Origin: an uncultured Oscillospiraceae bacterium
GTDB taxonomy: Bacteria > Bacillota > Clostridia > Oscillospirales > Oscillospiraceae
DNA: 64,000 nt
Reading direction: 5' to 3'
NCBI GenBank assembly: GCA_910579775.1
Contig: CAJTUE010000001.1
Coordinates: forward strand, 124,001-188,000
Part shown: piece by piece, positions 53,801-61,206 of the stretch
Layout of the letters: the number at the start of each line of letters is the position of its first letter
Numbering within the stretch: the stretch's first letter is position 1
Translations under genes and position numbers: made by a program
The notes under the pieces: generated by a model
Seen by the model: the letters and a program-made list of their open reading frames with translations, nothing else
Databases searched by the model: none
Told to the model about the DNA's origin: nothing

Positions 53801-56800
53801 CGTTTGATCAAGCACCCGGAGAGCCGTGTGAACGCCGACAGCATGGCTCGGCTCATTGAGATCTCCGCCGGAATGTCCGATCTTACCTTGATCACGCCCA
53901 ACATGGGCCGTGCCCTGCCCGGCGCGTCTGCGGCGCGTGTGGAGTGGATGGCGCAGCTGATGGAGGAGATCTCCGGGGTGCGCGCCGCCTCCGACCGGAC
54001 CTATGCCTTCTCTGCCCAAAGCGATATCTATGGCGGGGCGACACAGAACCTGCGTACCCTGGTAGATTGCCAGCCCACCGCCGAGGGGCTGGTGCTTTTG
54101 GGAGAGGACACCACCGAGAGTACGCAGCTCTATAACCAAGCCCAGGGCAGCGCGGAGAAGGAAAACGGTCAATATGACAAGGAATTTGTAGTGAACTACC
54201 TCCCGTTGGGTGATGAGAGCTTTGACCAGAGCACGCTGCCCCCGGGATTGACCTACTATTCTGCCGACGGTTCCATCCGCGGCGTGCCCACCGCTGCCAG
54301 CGCGGCCCTCAAGGAGCCGGACGCCGACGGCAATCTTTACCGTCCCTATACCTTTACCATTCGCGGCAACCTCTACTCCATCGTGATCGAGCCGCGTACC
54401 ATCCACTATCAGGTGACCAGCCGTTCCTCCTATTATGGCGAGAGCGCCTTCCGTGGTATGGACAGCGACGACTATACCTTTACCTATACCGTGGCCGATC
54501 TGGCCGGACGAGATCTGGAGAAGCTGGCGGAAACGCCGAAGGGTAGCGGCACAGAGCTGGCAGACATTTTAAAGGATTACAATTACACAGCCCCCAAGTT
54601 CTTCGCGCAAAATGAGAAGACCGGTCTGGCGGTCACGGCGGAGACTTCGGTGGGGCAATACCCCATTCTGACCGCGGTGGAGGCCAAGGCGGATAATTAC
54701 CGCTTTGAATACACCATCGGCCAGAAGCTGTTCATTTTGAAGAGGCCGATCCGGGTGGATCACATTGAGGTGGACTATACGGCTCTGGGCAATGAGATCG
54801 CCGAGAGCTATAACGCGTTGATCTACAACAACGACAACCGCAGCGGCCGCACGCTTACCGTGGATGAGGCAAAGGGCCACGGCGTGTTGACGCTACGTCT
54901 GCCCGAGATCATTGACGGGAACTACGGCAACCAGCCTTTGGACCCCAACGGTTCCGCACGGGTGGGCAACGACAAGCTGAAGCTGAAATTCAGAGGCCAG
55001 TTCCAGCGCAACGAATACGACGAGAGCTTTACCACAGATAACTTTATTCACCTTCAGGCGCGGCAGGAGGCCCGCCCCATCGGCAATATCGCCTCTCTGG
55101 AGCTGGCGGACGACTGGGAGACCAACCAGAACTATATTTTGGTGTATCAGAGAGGGACATACACGCCGGAGAAAGATAACATCCAGGGTCTCGTGCTGCG
55201 TTGCGGCATCGACGCCATTCGGATCAACGAATGGCCCAGAGAGCTGGATGGCCGGGTGACCACCGCGGGCAGCAGCATTATGGAGCCCAAGAGCCTGCGG
55301 GTGCAGCTGGACCTGGAAAACGATTCTCAGATGGGCGACTTTGCCTATGATGTGGTCTTCGATTACAATGCGGCCAGCCTGATCGTGTGGGATCTGCACT
55401 ATAACTGGGTCCCGCCGGAAGCCATGGAGGCGGGTCTCGCCAGCCCCAAGACGATCGCGGGCACCGGACTGGTTTATAACGACGAAGGGAAATTGACTGA
55501 TACCAACCCCTACGGCAACGGCATACTCACCACAGGCATGGACGGCTGGTACCTGTGCGTTGCCGCGCGGAAATATGACGTGCAGGCCGGGGAAGAGGCG
55601 GAATTCGTCAAGACCTACTCCCAAAATCCCCTCCACATCACTGCACGGCCCATTACCCTTACCCCCGCGTCGTCCGGCCGCTTTTACGGCGATGAAAACC
55701 CTGACGATCTGACCTATACCTACGACTGGACACAGCTTAGCATCCCCGAGCAGCAGTGGATCAAGGAGACTATGGGCTATCCCAATAACCAGAACCCCAA
55801 GGGCACACCGGAGGAGCTGGAGGCACTGTTGGCGTCCAAGGGCGGGGAGTATACCTTGCCCAGCATCGTAGTATCCAAGACCGCCGCGATCCCCACCGGG
55901 CCGGACGACCCCAATTTGGTCAAGGCGGACACCCCGCGCGGAACGGGCCAGTTCTATGTGATCCTCTACGGCGCGCGCAGTGAGGATTACAGCTTCCGCT
56001 ATACCCAGCGCGGCTCTACCGTTACCTCCGAAGCCTTTGGTATGAACAATTTTACCATCCAGGCCCGCCCTGTGGTCATCCGTGACCTCTATTCATCTGT
56101 AGAGGCGGAGACGGGAACCACCTCCACCGCGGACTTTGCCACGATCTATGCCGATACCCGCACGCTCTTTTTGAAGGAGCAGGTGGACGGCGCGACCAAG
56201 ATCCCCTTTGCGGCGGGAGCGGACAGCGGGCGGGTGGTCTTTGAGACCGCCGGGCACACGGACCGCAATCAAGTGACCTACTACACTCACAACGACACTA
56301 CCCGGCCCGTAGTGCGCACCGACATAGATTATCGGGACAGTTCTCTGGCTGTTCTGGAAAAGGATAAGCAGGCACTCCAGGTGTCGTATACGGTCCGTTT
56401 TATCCCCGACGCGGACAAGAATGCTGAAGGCGACAGTCTGTACGGCGTGTGGAACGATTTTACGGCCAACTTCTACAGCGTGGAGGCACTCGCAGCCACG
56501 GGCGGAGCCGGTCAGCGGTACGTGGAGATCGGCGACATGGCTCTCACCGGCGCGGCCGCCAATAACTATATTCTGGTCTACCAAAATGGACAGCAGGCCG
56601 ACAAGGAAGCCCCCGCCAACGCGGAGGCCTATGTCGCGCCTGAGCCCGACGCACGCTATTTGACCAGCTATCAACGCTACGGCACAGGCACAGTCATTCT
56701 CCGGCCCATTGAGGACATGGAGCTGACCAGCTTGGGCAAGATGAACTATACCTACGGCGAGACCTGGTTCCCCGCTCAGCCCAATGGGAACAACTATCTG

Positions 56801-59800
56801 ACGTTGGAGGTGCGTTACGCCACCCGCTTTGACAACGATCCTGCCCGAAATATTCAGAGCGAGAGCCTGCGCTTTACCCCGGTGAAAACACCTGACCCGG
56901 AGGATCCCACCCACGACCTGGACACCGACAACTTTACGCAGCGCGGATTTACCATCTACTATCTGAGCGAGGGGGCGGCGACCACAGAGGACAGCAAGAA
57001 GGCGGCTGTGGCGGCAGACCAACAGCTGGAGTACGATCAGCCGCTCTATCCCAAGATCCATAACAACGCGTCCATCTTTGTGGTGGGCAAGCGCGGTGAG
57101 AGCGACCCGGAGATTTACTCCAGGGTCGGTTCTCGCCCTGTCAAGGTACGCAAAGCAGCGCTGACCCTGACCGCAAAGAATGCCCACCGCTTTTACGGCG
57201 AGAACAACGACGCCATTTGGTGTGAGGACGGCGTGCATGCGTTTGGTTATACCTATGATGTGCAGCAGCTGGCCAAGTGGGACCGAGATACCGCTCCGGC
57301 GGATCTGGAGGGCGCCAATATCCCTGCCCTCTCCAGCAGTGCTAAGTCCAATTCCCCCCTGAATAAGGACGGCTGGGGGGAATATCCTATTTCCTTTGCC
57401 CAGAGCAGCTTTGAATTTGACAACTATGTGGTGACCGGTAACCCGGGCACACTGTTTGTCTATCCGCGACCCGTTCAGATCAACGGGATCAACCACAGCC
57501 CTGCCGCCGACGGCCAGCCCGGTCCGGTCTATATCATCTACAACGCCACCTCAGCGTCCATGTTTACCACCCAGTACGACACGACACAGAACCGGCTGGT
57601 GATCGGGCTGCCCAAGGAGGATGGGATGACCACCTGCATGCAAACAGTTGTTCGTATCAATGCTAACGGTGAGCCGGTCATGAGCGGCACAAGCCGACCC
57701 CTGCCCATCAGCGACAATGTTCTGGTGGGCAACGACCAGTTGGCCTTCACCGCCACCATTGAGTTGAACCATCCCGATCGGTGGACGCTGCAGGGCGACG
57801 CGGTGGATGCGGAGCTGGACGATATGCTGGTTACTATTGACGCCATGACGAAGACAGATACGGCTCAAAACTACCGGCTCAGCAACCCGGGACGCAGATT
57901 TGAAAAGTGCTGGGGCGCGGTGAAGCTGCGCACCATCGACCATATCCATATTCTCCAGCAGCCCAAGTTGAACTATACCTACGGCGACACCCTGGACCTC
58001 TCCGGTCTGCGGGTGCGCATCGACTATGTATCGGATACACCGGGCGCGGTCGAGTTTAATGTGGTGCCCTATGTGAACGCCGAACAGTTCCAGAGTCACG
58101 GCCTGTATATCAACTACTGGGACGTGGGAGCGGCTGTCCCGACCACCAGCGAAGAGAGAAAGGCGTTGGTCTCGTCCTACCGAAAGGCGAGCAGCGGCGA
58201 CCATGTGACCATTGCCCCCACCCACGATACGCAGCAATTTATCGGCACGAATTTCAGTGACCCGCTACGGCAGCCCTTTGCCGCCAATGGCAAGACCCTC
58301 ATCATTTCCGCCTTCCAGGCCACCACGGTGGCGGAGTATCAGAGCGCCGCCACCCCGGTCATTTTGGGCGACAGGACGGTGCTGATCCACAACCTGGACG
58401 TCTATGACTACACGCCTGTCAGCTTTGAGAGCAGTAATCCCCCCAGACCCAGCGGCAGTAATGCTACGGCGTCTATCCATGTGGAGCCGCGGCAGCTGAC
58501 CTACACCTTGGCCGCCGACGATAAGATCTATGACGGCATCGCAAACGCCGCGGGAACGGTGACCCTCACAAATGTCTTTGACGCCAACGTTCAGGTGCGG
58601 GTGGACAACGACAATAACGCCGTTCGCGAGACCGTTCAGGACGCTATCTATTTACCCATCGGTGCGGCTTATGAGAGCAACAGTACCAACTACGCTGACT
58701 TTGCCGCCCTCACCGGCAACATACAAAACCGCCGTTTGGCCTTTAAGAGCAAATATCAGCCGGGCAGCGGCGAGCTGACGTTTACCTTTGTCAACCCCAA
58801 CGTCCACTATGAGGACGATGAGTTTGAAGCGGGGCGGCCTGCGATCGGTCCGGACGCGAGCTATGATTGGAGACGTTCCCAGACCCTGGAGGAGGTCACA
58901 TCCGATCATGACGTCTACAACGCGGTCTCTCCGCTGCCTGTGGAGGTCACCAATATGTGTATCCTTGGCCCTGACGCGGCCAACTATACCTGGGACGCGT
59001 CCACCGAGCCGCGGGTGACTGTCACAGAGGTCAAGCTGAACACCCGTGCCGCCGCCCAGAACGGCCAGGACGCCGTGCCCTTTGCCACCATCCAAAAGGC
59101 TGACCGTCCGGTCCTCCAGGGCCGGTCCCTGCTACCCAATTTGGCGGTGGACCTCCACAGCAACGCGATTCGCCTGGGGATGACCCAGGCTTTGGCCGAC
59201 CTGATTGACCGGAAGGACGAATTTGCCAGCGAGACCCACTTTGAATATGCCCTCTTCTACGATCAAGACGGAATGTTTACCACTTGGGCGGGGAACGAGG
59301 GGGACTGGGATCATCAGGACGCCTATTTCTTTGGCGGCGAGACTGTCCGTCCCTATATCGACCCGGCCTATATCCCTAACCTGAACAATTTGCCCAAGCC
59401 GGAGACGGCAGGGGAGAAGACGGTCTACAAGGGGCAGTTCTATGCCTGGGCCGGAGAGGACGAGGGGATGGAGCCTGCGCTCGATGCATACCCCGGTGGG
59501 GCTTCGAGTGCGGAGGCGTATTGGTTCTATAAGCTCTATGCCACCGACCGAAAAGCGCTGCCCAGAAATACGGTGTTTTATCCGTTGGTGCGTCTGAGCG
59601 AGAGCCGCAACTACAACCCTTCGGCCGATCTCTCAGGGGATGCGTCTGTCACCGCAGAAAGCCTGGAGGCGGCGAAGGCCGCTGTGAAGGCGTGGCGGGC
59701 CAATCCTGAAAATGAGACATTGAAGGCTGACGCTCTCGCGGCGTCGGCTACAGTCCTTTCTGCCGCCCGGCCTATGAAAGCCGCCGCTGAGAAGGCCGCG

Positions 59801-61159
59801 GCGGACAAGGTGGCGGCCGACCTGGAGCGGATGGAGCAGAAGGGAGAGCAAGATGCCGTCACCGACCTGCCTCTCACCGCTGCCGCAGTGAAGACCCTTG
59901 CCCAGCGGCTGGATCTGCTCTCTGCCGGTCGGGAGCGCAACGCGACAGGGGAGGACCGCACCACCGAGTTTGTGGTAGCGATATTGGAGGCGGTTTGGTT
60001 CACCGACACGCAGACCTATGAGGACGTGAAGCTCCTGGACAGCGTGGTGGGCAACGTGCCTGTGCGCTACTATGGCTATTATTGGGACGTGGACCATTCT
60101 GCTCAGCTGCGCATCAGCAAGGACGAGACGATAGATCTTTCCGGCGATCTGCTGGTCACCATCCGCTCCAAGGAGGAAGGAGAGCAGGAGGTCAACGTCA
60201 ACCTTGCGGAGAACGGTGGCCGCACCGCCAAGCTCTATGTTTCCACGGAGAGCGGCGCGAGCGCCGGGAAGGTGCGTACCATCCGCATCACCCCCAAGGC
60301 CCTGTATGCCCGCTTGGGCGATGCGCCGTACCAGCTGGGGGTGGTCACCGACCCGCCCAAGCCCTCCAACCGCCGCTACACCTGGAGCTCCAGCGATCCT
60401 GATGTGGCTACCGTAGACGAAAACGGCTTGGTCACGTTCCGGGGCCTGGGCGAGACTACCATTACCGTCTCCACCGACAACGGGAAAACGGCGTCCATTC
60501 GGGTGATCGTCAGCGAGGTGCTGCCGTTGCCTGAGATCAAGGACCCGCTCTTTAACTTCAATTTCTCCGGTCCCTGGGAAGAGCAGGATGGGGACGGCGC
60601 GTTCCGTCCTAAGGAGGAAATGACCCGTGCGCAGCTTGTCATCCTGCTGGACGTTTTCCTGAATCCCGACGCCCGCTGGACCGCCACGGCGGAGCTGGCC
60701 TACGTGGATATCACGGGGAAGGAACGCTACTATGAGGCGTTGAACCGCCTGACCTCCGTAGGCGTAGTAAGAGGTGTTCCCGGCCAGGCCTTTGCCGGGG
60801 AGCAGCCGGTCACCCGCGCGGAATTTGCTGTGATGCTTTGCCGGATGCTCCAGTTGGAGGCACCCAATACCGCCGGCCAGATCCATATGTTTGAGGACGC
60901 CGGGCAGGCGGAGACCTGGGCCTACGCCTACATTGACGCTCTGGCCAAGACCGGGGTGATGCGCGGTGTGGGCGGCGGCTGCTTTGCCCCCGACCGGGTG
61001 CTGACCCGGGAGGAATCCGCCGCGGTGATCTCCCGCCTGCTGGTGACCCGGTTGAGCTCGGACCAGACCGACCTGAAGGTACCCACCGACATGACCCCTG
61101 CCAACTGGTCCTATGAGCATGTGATCCGGGCCATCAACGCCATCGCCTATCCCGATTGA
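50852..61159 (+). CDS. SLH-anchored giant surface protein with Ig, MBG and YDG-type modules
   Basis: 3,435 residues from ATG 50852. Signal peptide MERKITAKRALAFLLALEML, cut probably near residue 27. Residues 30-305 are not recognised. Then: cadherin-like sandwich (307-455, ends YTIHVERLTTPVATL), YGNTPFGII module (456-687), dockerin-like loops (690-752), cohesin-like segment (834-991), a He_PIG-type Ig domain (about 1117-1173, LPPGLTYYSADGSIRGVP), MBG-type domains (1180-1305, 1597-1745, 2098-2210), group 3 Ig-like (2364-2470), a YDG-type domain (2543-2730, KIYDG to DAANYTW), an Ala/Lys/Glu-rich helical region (2934-3036), Big_2 Ig-like (3144-3225) and SLH motifs (3240-3435). SLH domains bind pyruvylated secondary wall polymers, so this protein should sit on the wall and may act as the anchor for its neighbours. 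58 bp after the previous gene, no terminator between. Confidence 0.95.
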   Translation: MERKITAKRALAFLLALEMLCTPLAMARVQDPERAIQEIPVGEEAWEREEGPAQTGDVTVTAAPLAELTPDVDAYYEPRLGFGIPLIPSGQDSSGVPTNFSTSIAEYKNYLAYEMRALPDSSLRWGLRSYEKPIAYHEGALYIALPEVGRIPDKELEGFYVTGRMPEGDLWYDPFGGDRVLPTWSFDEKWFESDEMAEQYRLIPVEGTPADYDITADADVAAGNLATVARIPYNSETISKVYDDGWAYIIPIVARWRASSNSGVTAMGLSTTGEDGVSEAQTEAYVEDPRGKASPDTLTLADVGESEVRELWLRVPEEKERLTITLETFEPYYHYHVDGEGDCPVVATAVFHAVDGDVETDLADHVHAGRWDGEKEEYNTPITPAPQLNDRGQVNSPNNSVTAPARGQWTVADIPLTKVDQAADPNADPFTTITFTVTAPDGEGTNTYTIHVERLTTPVATLGYGNTPFGIIDKDSSARWKDENKTEGETAEQTIAKNKGIAKAYFSENHTFDGMPITPGSSGSLYPGVYSTLAWTGANAKNLDQDSTAVVAYLDMAFDDPGVAFVDSEGRVVSFGMDAADARYTDSVKRTLRLLVADEALTTDLYGVTAPNEDVNEVWYVGSGGDLADGRLSSTEASQILQRADGTDQVDLRGLKVLPGIYTVKYLFEDPVNHSHVPAERPLVVLPIPGDVDMDGAVTHADAKILDENRSAWGSETGRGFHLLRERVYHDAQVKVGDLSGAAAIRNGFRPSYIGGTSNYFYRPLDTGEVYTRRTWAQVTSDGVTTQAKLELRYLGPESGKLDGQGHTNNITGPWQADPDEGVSLKNDKHPDAKDTFWVGIYLDLPTGSDLAGETIRDLKLALTYDSEFVEPAVVYPYNQDYAYSTADEFWENVTFFSFNMGTRSVGEYGQAMTIFSGLNGSAYNRQGLARSRAFTTHYSKVEGELEQAAAASSLREVVISLQNADRTQVATLRSGYLLVLPFRLIKHPESRVNADSMARLIEISAGMSDLTLITPNMGRALPGASAARVEWMAQLMEEISGVRAASDRTYAFSAQSDIYGGATQNLRTLVDCQPTAEGLVLLGEDTTESTQLYNQAQGSAEKENGQYDKEFVVNYLPLGDESFDQSTLPPGLTYYSADGSIRGVPTAASAALKEPDADGNLYRPYTFTIRGNLYSIVIEPRTIHYQVTSRSSYYGESAFRGMDSDDYTFTYTVADLAGRDLEKLAETPKGSGTELADILKDYNYTAPKFFAQNEKTGLAVTAETSVGQYPILTAVEAKADNYRFEYTIGQKLFILKRPIRVDHIEVDYTALGNEIAESYNALIYNNDNRSGRTLTVDEAKGHGVLTLRLPEIIDGNYGNQPLDPNGSARVGNDKLKLKFRGQFQRNEYDESFTTDNFIHLQARQEARPIGNIASLELADDWETNQNYILVYQRGTYTPEKDNIQGLVLRCGIDAIRINEWPRELDGRVTTAGSSIMEPKSLRVQLDLENDSQMGDFAYDVVFDYNAASLIVWDLHYNWVPPEAMEAGLASPKTIAGTGLVYNDEGKLTDTNPYGNGILTTGMDGWYLCVAARKYDVQAGEEAEFVKTYSQNPLHITARPITLTPASSGRFYGDENPDDLTYTYDWTQLSIPEQQWIKETMGYPNNQNPKGTPEELEALLASKGGEYTLPSIVVSKTAAIPTGPDDPNLVKADTPRGTGQFYVILYGARSEDYSFRYTQRGSTVTSEAFGMNNFTIQARPVVIRDLYSSVEAETGTTSTADFATIYADTRTLFLKEQVDGATKIPFAAGADSGRVVFETAGHTDRNQVTYYTHNDTTRPVVRTDIDYRDSSLAVLEKDKQALQVSYTVRFIPDADKNAEGDSLYGVWNDFTANFYSVEALAATGGAGQRYVEIGDMALTGAAANNYILVYQNGQQADKEAPANAEAYVAPEPDARYLTSYQRYGTGTVILRPIEDMELTSLGKMNYTYGETWFPAQPNGNNYLTLEVRYATRFDNDPARNIQSESLRFTPVKTPDPEDPTHDLDTDNFTQRGFTIYYLSEGAATTEDSKKAAVAADQQLEYDQPLYPKIHNNASIFVVGKRGESDPEIYSRVGSRPVKVRKAALTLTAKNAHRFYGENNDAIWCEDGVHAFGYTYDVQQLAKWDRDTAPADLEGANIPALSSSAKSNSPLNKDGWGEYPISFAQSSFEFDNYVVTGNPGTLFVYPRPVQINGINHSPAADGQPGPVYIIYNATSASMFTTQYDTTQNRLVIGLPKEDGMTTCMQTVVRINANGEPVMSGTSRPLPISDNVLVGNDQLAFTATIELNHPDRWTLQGDAVDAELDDMLVTIDAMTKTDTAQNYRLSNPGRRFEKCWGAVKLRTIDHIHILQQPKLNYTYGDTLDLSGLRVRIDYVSDTPGAVEFNVVPYVNAEQFQSHGLYINYWDVGAAVPTTSEERKALVSSYRKASSGDHVTIAPTHDTQQFIGTNFSDPLRQPFAANGKTLIISAFQATTVAEYQSAATPVILGDRTVLIHNLDVYDYTPVSFESSNPPRPSGSNATASIHVEPRQLTYTLAADDKIYDGIANAAGTVTLTNVFDANVQVRVDNDNNAVRETVQDAIYLPIGAAYESNSTNYADFAALTGNIQNRRLAFKSKYQPGSGELTFTFVNPNVHYEDDEFEAGRPAIGPDASYDWRRSQTLEEVTSDHDVYNAVSPLPVEVTNMCILGPDAANYTWDASTEPRVTVTEVKLNTRAAAQNGQDAVPFATIQKADRPVLQGRSLLPNLAVDLHSNAIRLGMTQALADLIDRKDEFASETHFEYALFYDQDGMFTTWAGNEGDWDHQDAYFFGGETVRPYIDPAYIPNLNNLPKPETAGEKTVYKGQFYAWAGEDEGMEPALDAYPGGASSAEAYWFYKLYATDRKALPRNTVFYPLVRLSESRNYNPSADLSGDASVTAESLEAAKAAVKAWRANPENETLKADALAASATVLSAARPMKAAAEKAAADKVAADLERMEQKGEQDAVTDLPLTAAAVKTLAQRLDLLSAGRERNATGEDRTTEFVVAILEAVWFTDTQTYEDVKLLDSVVGNVPVRYYGYYWDVDHSAQLRISKDETIDLSGDLLVTIRSKEEGEQEVNVNLAENGGRTAKLYVSTESGASAGKVRTIRITPKALYARLGDAPYQLGVVTDPPKPSNRRYTWSSSDPDVATVDENGLVTFRGLGETTITVSTDNGKTASIRVIVSEVLPLPEIKDPLFNFNFSGPWEEQDGDGAFRPKEEMTRAQLVILLDVFLNPDARWTATAELAYVDITGKERYYEALNRLTSVGVVRGVPGQAFAGEQPVTRAEFAVMLCRMLQLEAPNTAGQIHMFEDAGQAETWAYAYIDALAKTGVMRGVGGGCFAPDRVLTREESAAVISRLLVTRLSSDQTDLKVPTDMTPANWSYEHVIRAINAIAYPD
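52217..53105 (+). other. YGN module plus dockerin-like loops inside the SLH protein
   Basis: Starts LGYGNTPFGIIDKD, continues with DDPGVAF near 52530, PGIYTVKYLF near 52830 and the loop GDVDMDGAVTHADAKILDEN (52919-52978). A second weak segment VKVGDLSGAAAIRNGF follows. The previous gene ends with the same sequence of parts (YGNSPYGMI, DDPGVYN, PGRYLIQYTY, GDVNTDG). Confidence 0.65.
53353..53825 (+). other. Cohesin-like domain of the SLH protein
   Basis: The sequence FWVGIYLDLP is followed by LKLALTYDSEFVEP and, at the end, LRSGYLLVLPFRLIK. This is the cohesin-like order: an early V-x-I-x-L strand, a central F/L-x-L-x-Y-D strand and a late hydrophobic strand. The next gene has a close parallel (FWVGIGID, GGFYYDKEVIEP, LLLIPFRLKQ). 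A second, weaker candidate is at 55287-55610 (LRVQLDLEN, YDVVFDYNAASL). Confidence 0.45.
54388..59040 (+). repeat. MBG/YDG and Ig-like module array of the SLH protein
   Basis: MBG-type starts are visible at 54388 (IEPRTIHYQVTSRSSYYGES), 55639 (ITARPITLTPASSGRFYGDE) and 57145 (VRKAALTLTAKNAHRFYGEN). A YDG-type domain spans 58480-59040. Between them are group 3 Ig-like starts (MNYTYGETW near 56743, LNYTYGDTLDLSGLRVRI near 57967). ALTGAAANNYILVYQNG (56541-56591) is a typical module end. Such modules occur in long bacterial adhesins. Confidence 0.65.
59650..59965 (+). other. Ala/Lys/Glu-rich helical segment of the SLH protein
   Basis: About 105 residues (for example SLEAAKAAVKAWRANPENE and AAEKAAADKVAADLERMEQ) form a predicted helical bundle between the adhesive modules and the anchor. 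The pattern resembles FIVAR-type helical repeats, but I do not assign a family. Confidence 0.5.
60281..60525 (+). other. Bacterial Ig-like domain (Big_2) before the SLH anchor
   Basis: Shows the full group 2 signature: a leading beta strand (RITPKALYARLGD), then YTWSSSDPDVATVDENGLVT and GLGETTITVSTDNGK. Length, about 80 residues, is normal. Confidence 0.85.
60568..61156 (+). other. SLH (S-layer homology) cell-wall anchor
   Basis: Two full SLH motifs are clear: 60697-60850 (VDITGKERYYEALNRL, then TRAEFAVMLCRML) and 60892-61047 (FEDAGQAETWAYAYIDAL, then TREESAAVISRLL). Before them is a C-terminal half motif (FRPKEEMTRAQLVILL, 60602-60649), and after them an N-terminal half motif (WSYEHVIRAINAI) that ends the protein. 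Together this amounts to about three motifs, the usual anchoring number. Confidence 0.9.
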
Positions 61160-61191
61160 CCCCCTGTCCCCCATCCATCCACACCCCTGAA

Positions 61192-61198
61192 AAGGAAG
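61192..61198 (+). promoter_or_regulatory. Ribosome binding site of the fourth gene
   Basis: AAGGAAG lies 8 nt before ATG 61207, in the 47-bp gap after the SLH gene. No promoter or terminator is seen in the gap, supporting co-transcription. Confidence 0.8.
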
Positions 61199-61206
61199 TG
61201 TCAGAC

